This document shows, in pieces, positions 57,120 through 64,000 of a DNA stretch of 64,000 nucleotides. A program made the translations under genes and the position numbers. Each line of letters opens with the position of its first letter. Position 1 is the stretch's first letter. Location: positions 1,116,001 to 1,180,000 of the forward strand of contig BSYO01000004.1 of assembly GCA_033239525.1 (NCBI GenBank), written 5' to 3'. A model generated the notes under the pieces. The model saw only the letters and a list, made by a program, of their open reading frames with translations. It searched no databases and had not been told where the DNA came from. The stretch comes from Nepenthes gracilis (taxonomy: Eukaryota; Streptophyta; Magnoliopsida; Caryophyllales; Nepenthaceae).

Positions 57120-58403
57120 TTATCCAGATAAAATATGATTCTTCCCTTTTGTGAAATCTAAAGGCTTCAACTTTAAATTTTCTGACTTCCTGTACTACGA
57201 GATTAGGCCTTCGAAATGCATGAAAAGATTCACTTTACCCCTCGAATAAAGTACTTCATCTGTATCAAAGTTCCCATAACACTGGCTTGTATCGAATATT
57301 TTCTTCATATAGTGGTTACATTATTATTAATTTTTTTATAAATTCATGATAATTTCTACCTTTTCAAATAAAACCCAAGGTGAACTTGATAAATAAATAT
57401 TGAAAAAATGTTCTAAAAATATCATCAAATGATATGTTATACCATTCATCTATTTAAGTGAGTTTTGAAGATGCGTAGAGAGTGTCTCACCAACATTCGC
57501 ACGTAAAAAGATTGTGTTTAAGAGGTGAGAATTTAATTTTTATCCACAAAGGGCATGCCATAATTAGAGGATGACTATATATAATATCTATTATTTATTA
57601 TTTATTTGATTATAAATAGCTCTCAAATTAAAATTTTACACTGACAAAGGAGGACCACCTTCTAGGTGCTTCTCAACGAACAACAAGCATCTCGATAAAT
57701 CTGTTTTAGTTAGGGTTGAATCAAAGGCGAAGTGTTTTTATGTTTTGGTAAGCCTTAGTGAATTTCTTAAATGACTATGAACAAGGGGGCTACACTTCTC
57801 TGATGAGGTGCGATTGTCGCACCACATTATATAGATGGTTACGGGTCAAGAATGACTTTAAAAAAACAAAATTTAAAACAGTTTTTTTTCCAAAAAAAAA
57901 AAAATCACGACACAATGATCTTAGAATGAAGTGAAAGAGCTAAGTCTTAGAGATGAGGAGCAGCCCCAGAACTCAGCGAACACGATGAGAGAGTTTACTT
58001 CTCACTAATAACGTACAACAACTATACCTCACTGCATAGACCGTTCCATGGTAGAATTCAATGTGATTGTGAACGCAACTAGCTAACGGGCATATTGAAT
58101 AAGATGCATATGTTTAGGTTCTGTTTACCTTTGTTCATTGTCGCCGCCGAGGCGGACGTTGGCCGTGGTGGCAGCTGTCTTGTAGTTAGGGATGGAGACG
58201 CGGCCAGACTCAATATGCATAAGGTCTTGAACGAGGATTTCGTAGCGTCTCTTTACTTCCTCGGTCGACTTATCTCCGCCCACCGCTTTGGCTATGTTGT
58301 GCCAGCGGTCAGGCGTGTCCTTGTCATACACTGCTAACGCCTTCTCAAACTGCTTGTTCTGCTTAGGTGTCCACGAAGAGCTTACGAAGCTTGATGACGC
58401 CAT
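57120..58403 (-). CDS. RADIALIS-like single-repeat MYB (SANT) protein, gene 2, two exons
   Basis: Exon 1 is 58403-58129 (275 nt, as in gene 1). It encodes [20 protein letters not shown]..., with W11, [19 protein letters not shown] and [13 protein letters not shown], so a full SANT-type domain. The donor is at 58128-58127 (GTAAAC). My choice for exon 2 is 57189-57120: acceptor GTACAG, split Arg codon AG|G, then KSENLKLK and 15 more residues to TAA. This keeps the NLKL core of the family's short last exon and gives a 939-nt intron, close to gene 1's 947. The exon 2 call is less certain than exon 1. An in-frame ATG at 58511 would add 36 residues, but the family starts at MASS. Likely nuclear, competing for DIV/DRIF-type partners as known for RADIALIS. 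Confidence 0.85.
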
Positions 58404-58590
58404 GGCTGATTCTGTATATGTATATAGTACAGTTTTAGAAGGATCGGAGAAAGGAAAGGAGAAAGAGGGTACCAGCTGACGGAAGTGTTCGGATAGTGGA
58501 AAATCAAGCAAAAGGAAAGAGAAGAAATATGGGAAATGAAGAGGGAAACATGGGGGTTGGGATCTGAGGGAAATGATGCCAATGCTTGCT

Positions 58591-58601
58591 GCTTTTATAT
58601 A
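58591..58601 (-). promoter_or_regulatory. Candidate TATA box of RADIALIS-like gene 2
   Basis: Minus-strand TATATAAAAGC, about 190 bp upstream of the ATG, giving a leader of roughly 160 nt. It sits at the edge of a short (AT)n run. Confidence 0.5.
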
Positions 58602-59217
58602 ATATATATATATATCTTCAAATATATGTAGTTATTTTTTTTTTTCTCTCTGTCTGTCCATCGTTTTGATGAATTTCCTAGAGAAAAGGGCTTTGTCATT
58701 TTTTTATTTCCTTTCACTCCCTGGAAATATATATATTCTGTCCGGCGTGTACATGGAGCAGAATATTATTTGATTTTGACAACTTTATAATCCCCGATGT
58801 TCTTGTTTGGTTTAGATATGAAAAAAACCTATAATTTGAGTAAATAAATGATGCCTAGACTGACTTTATAAGTCGGTCTAAAGTCACAGATTTTCCTTTC
58901 CTCTAAAACCTTTGGATCTTGTTGGGTGTGAATATTTGCATGAAGTTCTATGACAATTAATATATCAAAAGAATCGGTGGCATGCACCAAGATATCTTTA
59001 AAATTATCAATATTAATTCATTATACTTTAGAGGTAATAAGATTTAGATCATAAATATAGTCACTTTAATAATTAAAAAATAATGCCAGATCATCTTAAC
59101 TTTTCAGAACTTGTCGTATTAGAAATCTTGCACACTTACTATTCTCTGCAATGGCATAAAATAAGTTAATTCATTAGAATCAATTAAAATAAAATGAAAA
59201 CTAACTCCCCCTCTTCC

Positions 59218-59221
<4 letters not shown>

Positions 59222-59261
<40 letters not shown>
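59222..59261. repeat. (AT)n microsatellite, about 20 units
   Basis: Uninterrupted alternating A and T, about 0.8 kb upstream of RADIALIS-like gene 2. Confidence 0.95.
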
Positions 59262-59265
<4 letters not shown>

Positions 59266-59485
59266 TTAAATTACCAAAAAATAAAACATGTAATCTATAA
59301 ACCGTGGGGTGCTACAATGTGAGACACCTCACAGGCCGTGTAACAATTTAATAGATAAATTTTAATTATAAAAAAGTTTTAAAATATAAAAGTAATATAC
59401 TATTTTATATTATTTATTATTATATTAGTATTTAATATTTTAATATTTTTAAAAAAATTTAAAAATAATTATATAATATATTACT

Positions 59486-59760
59486 TTAAAAATCAAATAA
59501 TTTAAAAATTATGTTATAAGTACTGTTTATTGCGGCAACTCGAGAGTAATCCACAAATATCTCAGAGTTGAGAAATCTGAATGACGTCATCGGGGGAGTA
59601 GGCTGAGGTACAAAGACAAGAACAGTGTCAGAGCTCATGCATGCATGCATGCGGCTGTTGATTTTCTCTGATATCCGATCTTTGGAATTGGCGTTTCGGA
59701 TCTTTCTACGCATACGACACGCCAACGGCTGTCTACGGCTTAAGCCCCCCTGTGGCTAGT
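59486..59760. other. GC-richer island with CATGCATG repeat
   Basis: Four consecutive ATGC units (about 59636-59652) form RY-type CATGCATG motifs, embedded in a less AT-rich block. On the minus strand a 79-codon frame covers 59725-59486 without recognisable motif. This may be a gene fragment. Confidence 0.3.
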
Positions 59761-60079
59761 AAAGGGCCCTAATGCGGTACAAGGACTACATGGTAAATTT
59801 CAATCCTTCAGATAATATTTGACAGCTATTTTTTTTTAATTTACAAATTTTTTAAAAAAAGTTGTACAATCTTAACCGTTGGATTTCATCTGAATACCGA
59901 GGCAGTGCGGTGGAAGCCCAATGTCACAGTCAGTGCGACGTAGGACCCCTCGGCTCTCCTATGTCTTACGTGCGCAATTAACACTCTTAAAAATGACCGA
60001 ATATTACTTTTACTATCTAATAAAGATTAACACCTAATAGATATTTGTCACGATAAAATTAAAAAAGTTTAATTTAAAA

Positions 60080-60240
60080 AAAAAAGATAAAATTTTTTAT
60101 TTTTAATTTAAATTATTTATTTTTAAATAAATTATTATAATTTAATAATTAATTTTAATTTTTTTTTTTTTTAAATAATTAAATTATAATTATTTATTAA
60201 AAATAAATAATCTAAATTAGGAAAAAAATATCTTCAACTC
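60080..60240. mobile_element. AT-rich fold-back (MITE-like) element
   Basis: The arm AATTTAAATTATTTATTTTT...ATTATAATTTAATAATT (about 60104-60150) is the inverted copy of about 60172-60219 with few mismatches, around a T-rich loop. It resembles the centre of the element at 4385-4645. No target duplication assigned. Confidence 0.45.
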
Positions 60241-62300
60241 TTTAAAAGATAAAGCGGCCTCATTCCTTCTATTTGGCAGAGAGATGCGGCATTCCTTTAA
60301 TATTTGAAATATGTAACCTTTACTTAGTTCATATTCTTCAATCATTTTATTATTTTATAAATTTATTAATATAGTTAAATAAATAATATTTCACTCTATT
60401 AAATATGTTTTAATAATGACAAATTGAAAAATATACCTATAATATCTACCTTCAAAGGTACATGCATGACCGGTGCACCCACTCTCTCGGTCCGACACGC
60501 TACCACGTGCAATACATGGAAAGAAATCGATATATTGCGTACATTTTTATAGTTATACTTTACGTAAAATTAAGATAATTCAAGAATTAAAGCTTTCACG
60601 TTTTTCTTTTATATGTCAAACAAAAATTGGCTAAATTTAGAAACTTCTTTTACACGTAATTTTAACTTATTTTTATAAGTAAGTATTTTATTATATTTTC
60701 TCAAAAATTATAGTTACAAGGATATCTATACACTCCAAAAGGTCAAGAAATGATTCGATTACAACCTAACCTCCAAAATTAAAATATCTTAAAAGACAAT
60801 AGCTAAAAAAACAAACAAAAAACACTAATGGCAAAACAACTATTCGGGCACTAAGGTAGAAGATTATCATCCTAAAGCAAATTCTTATTAAATAGAAAGT
60901 TTTAGATGAAATGAGTATTTTTATTACCATCAAAGTGAAATAATACATTAAATATAGTTGTATTGTTGTCTCTTCAAATAAAATTATTGTTGCCAGGGAC
61001 AGCCCAAAAAAAGGTGGATGTGAGAATGGGTGTTTCACCTGAATGTCATTTATATGGCTCCTTTTTAGTCGTTTTACGGCAAAACACACCTGATTTTGGT
61101 CCAAGTCATAATCCAAATCCTTTTGGTAGCCTTACATTGGAAGAATAAGTGGTACATTAATTTCTATAGATCTCCATAGCACATATTGAGACTTTATATC
61201 AGTGTTCGTGTTTGAGTGTCGATCGAATGCACATTAGGTATGACTTTCCTAGAGAAATGACATATGAGTGCCCTTTATTTTTGCATTAAGAGCAACCTTT
61301 CTTAATAAATCACGTATGTGCACCTTTAAGACATGCATTTATCAGCTCATGTGTGTCACTTTAGAGCCCATCATATGTCACTCTATAGACCTTCAACTAA
61401 CTATTAGCTAGCTCTTGTATAAATATTATATAACTCTTCAATATTTTTTTGTCACTTAATTGACCAACGGTTGACCATAGCATGAGCATTGTGTGACCTT
61501 TGTTTAACTTTTTTTGTCCAAGCATTACACACCTGAATATCATATGTCTTAACAATGACCCATCCATTTGTTATGATACTCATAAATAAGTAAATAAAAA
61601 TATAATAATCTTTTCTTTATAAATTTGTAGGGGACCCTTCACTTTATCTACAATAGTCATATCTTACTCTTTGATAACTTTTCTCAACGGGGATCCTAAT
61701 GTCAGTCACCATAAGTTTGAACGGCACTCCTTTTCACACCACTGAGACTAGAATGCTCCTACTAACTTTTAGTTTTTTCCACGATAAAGTTGCTCTTATT
61801 TACACTCATTCTCGACCTTTTTTCCCTACCATCTTGACCAATATTTTTGTTGGTCACCTTTGTATTGTCTTTGACAACCAAAATCTCTATCAAATATCAG
61901 ATTGAATACTTGCTTTCTCTTATAACAATCGAGGTGCCTTTGGTAAATTTTTATTAGCCTTTTCGAACACAGTGTAAAGACTCTTACCATTAAACTATCC
62001 AATTGAAGTCATATTTAACCATATCTCTATGGCATGTCTCATACTCTTTAGCATGAGTTTTGTCTTATTACTTATCTATAAGTAAATATCTCTGTTACAA
62101 ATAACTCTTGATGAATCATTGTTAACTATCTTTAATATCCCTATAGTCCCAATGTGTATAGGAGGTGAAGAGAAACTTTCTTGGTATTGTATGGTGTGAA
62201 AAATTGTTATTCATTACACAACTCGTCTCTTTACTCGTTAAGTTTCATATCTTCCTTGTGTGAACGGCTGCATGGTCTCCACAGGTAATTTTAGAGGTTC
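60241..62300. other. Intergenic
   Basis: No supported gene. Frames at 60766-61116 (-), 60963-61148 (+) and 61699-61905 (+) lack recognisable motifs. Confidence 0.4.
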
Positions 62301-62570
62301 AATCATTCCATTATAAACCCTCTTTTTTTATTTGTTGCTGCGACTTTCCTTCTCCTACTTTCTCTTAATTCAATATTAGTTCATGTAATTCTTATTATCA
62401 CAATAAAAACACTTAATATTCTAAAACTTAGACAAAATCATTCCGTTATAAACCCTCTTTTTTTATTCGTCGCTACAGCTTTCCTTCTCCTACCTTCTCT
62501 TCAATCAATCTTGATTCATGTAATCCTTATTATCACAATAAAAGCACTTAATATTCTAAAACTTGGACAC
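62301..62570. repeat. 135-bp tandem duplication
   Basis: Copy 1 62301-62435, copy 2 62436-62570. Both read AATCATTCCRTTATAAACCC to ATTCTAAAACTTRGAC with a dozen or so differences. Confidence 0.85.
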
Positions 62571-62789
62571 GCTGTTATTCCTCACCTATTTGTTATCCTC
62601 GATTTCTCATACCCTTAATTGCTAGTAGATACTAGGAGATTTGGCTCTCCCAAAACCTTACCACTATAAATTTAAAGTTATTTAGAAATGCAGAAGCGAT
62701 AATCATGTCAATGCTAAGTATGTCATTTTCATATAATTGCGTCATAATAATATGACCATATAAGGCCAGTAAAAAAGTATTAATAATAC

Positions 62790-63050
62790 TAACGGCTTAT
62801 CTTCTTTATTAAATTTTTTATTAAGTGTTGACATTTGTACTAAAATCTAGGTGAACTCATTCGAGTGTTTCTCAAAAGTTCTCCATTCCAACAGCCAAAA
62901 GCTATAATTTGATATTTATTTATTAAAGATTTAAACTTATATTGATTCTTAAATTTCACCCAATTTTTCATCGGATCAAACAAGCCAAAAATTTCTTGAA
63001 GAATGTTGCCTATAAGATTCAATTTAATTGTGCAATTAGTAATTTGATTA
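62790..63050 (-). pseudogene. Possible Copia gag (UBN2-type) remnant
   Basis: The minus strand reads MKNWVKFKNQY...ARG-like positions...WNGELLRNTRMSS, with the W..F..QY and W...LRN spacing of the Copia gag UBN2 domain. A colinear, more decayed copy lies at 49250-49500. Weak similarity only. Confidence 0.3.
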
Positions 63051-63079
63051 ATTTTGAAAAAGCACGTTTCGGTGCTAAC

Positions 63080-63760
63080 GTGTTTCGACCCCGTTAAAAA
63101 TATATAGCGGAAGCAAAATTAATTAATTTAAATATCCGATACACGTAAGGGATATTTAACTCTAGATGTAAACGGATCTAATAAGCATGCACAACATTAA
63201 CAACAATAAGCAATAATAATAAAGACGCGATTTTTGGTGACGAGTGAAAACTTTATTTAAAAATACAACGGCCAGGGGCGCAATGCACTATGAAAATCAA
63301 CTTATACGGGTGGTAGAACGACGCTAACCTTACCAAGGAACTCCTTGGATTTGCCCGCGGCAACGGAACCGACACCCTTCCTCCTTCAATCTTCCCTCGC
63401 GTGCCACTTGAATTGCCAATCACGGCGAGTCTTCTTCTTCACGAACCAAAGTCTCCAACAATGGTGGAAGGATGAAGGTTTGAATGGAAAAAGAAAGTTG
63501 GTGAAAAACTTCTATAGCATGTAGATCAATCTTTGTAGTGTTGAGTTTTCTCAAGAGAAGCAAGATTAATGGAGCATCAAAGGCTTTCTTCTCAAATGGG
63601 GGCTCAAAATAATCTGTCCCGAGGCTTAAAAAACATGTTGATATTTATAGAGGAGCCAAAAATTGCGTTCAAAAATCACCGTTGGGCCGCTCGAGCGGGG
63701 CTCGATGAAACCAAGAAATAAATTTTATGAGATTAATTAGTAATTTTAGCTGAGCGGCCT
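63080..63760 (-). repeat. Copia-like LTR, antisense
   Basis: On the minus strand there is a TATA box CTATAAATATC (about 63637-63647), then a leader rich in GAAAGCC/CTTCTC, and near 63260-63360 GTTGCCGCGGGCAAATCC and CGTTGTATTTTTAAATAAAG. The layout (LTR U3, TATA, transcribed leader, terminal polyA-like AAAATTGG) fits a Copia LTR. Its start may lie beyond 63760. Confidence 0.4.
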
Positions 63761-64000
63761 TCGAGCATGAAGCGAAGGGGAGGTTTTTTTAAAATTTAAT
63801 TATTAATATTCATACATTTAATTTTTATTTTATCTATAATCAACCCCGCAACCCACAACCGACATTAATGATAATACCAATGATATGCCAATAAGACAAA
63901 TGTGGGATAATTAAGTTACAATGACCAATAAATAAATTTTATGAGATTAATTAGTAATTTTAGCATGGTAAAATTTTTTTAATTTAATTATTAATATTCC
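63714..64000. repeat. Direct repeat pair at the window end, about 214 bp apart
   Basis: AAATAAATTTTATGAGATTAATTAGTAATTTTAGC occurs at about 63716-63750 and 63930-63964. Each copy is followed by a TTTTTTTAA...TTTAATTATTAATATTC block. Copy 1 has GC-rich sequence (TGAGCGGCCTTCGAGCATGAAGCGAAGGGG) between the two blocks. Confidence 0.6.

Noticed and set aside
58382..58582. 66-codon minus-strand frame overlapping the RADIALIS-like gene 2 start, as an upstream ORF
   Set aside because: Its ATG lies close to the predicted TATA box (58591-58601), so it is probably upstream of the transcription start.
59486..59725. 79-codon minus-strand frame in the CATGCATG island
   Set aside because: Composition is gene-like but I recognise no motif and see no exon boundaries; kept only as a noncommittal region.

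Overview
This is a piece of a plant nuclear genome. The window has long AT-rich intergenic stretches, spliced genes, and many nested, decayed LTR retrotransposons. Its host genes belong to plant families: a glycine-rich RNA-binding protein, two RADIALIS-like small MYB proteins, and a 3-ketoacyl-CoA synthase. A flowering plant fits. The sequence does not support a species call.

Host genes, left to right. (1) 1-664 (+): the 3' part of a GRP7/8-type glycine-rich RNA-binding protein gene, entered inside the RRM, with one intron. (2) 18461-19707 (+): a two-exon RADIALIS-like gene. (3) 45166-46746 (+): an intact, intronless 526-residue 3-ketoacyl-CoA synthase of the KCS4 type. (4) 58403-57120 (-): a second RADIALIS-like gene. 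Its first exon is 275 nt, the same as in gene 2, and its intron is about the same size, so the two are probably paralogues about 38 kb apart in opposite orientation.

Nearly everything else recognisable is repeat. Three Tat-lineage Ty3/Gypsy elements can be followed. Element 1 (about 4899-13828) has degenerate gag, pol with two RNase H domains, and integrase. It is split in its reverse transcriptase by an unrelated 2.5-kb solo LTR (8358-10866). Element 2 (41327-44859) has a perfect 5-bp target duplication but carries only gag and no pol. Element 3 (about 21240-26597) has a badly decayed pol plus an antisense coiled-coil ORF before its 3' LTR. Solo or partial Tat LTRs lie at 14185-15534, about 31161-32226, 34077-35015, 47221-48001, about 53930-55306 and 55390-56439. 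Several hold tandem minisatellites. Copia-like LTR remnants occur near 36.2-36.9, 38.4-39.1, 39.2-39.8, 48.3-49.0, 53.5-53.9 and 63.1-63.9 kb. Fold-back MITE-like elements lie near 4.4, 40.0 and 60.1 kb.

The host genes are unrelated in function and form no operon-like unit. The points of most interest are a likely conserved unproductive-splicing switch in the GRP intron, the antisense ORF and 3' tandem repeats of the Tat elements, an LTR ending 306 bp upstream of the KCS start codon, and the inverted RADIALIS-like pair with different C-termini. I found no new multi-gene system. AT-rich stretches not listed individually showed nothing I could support.
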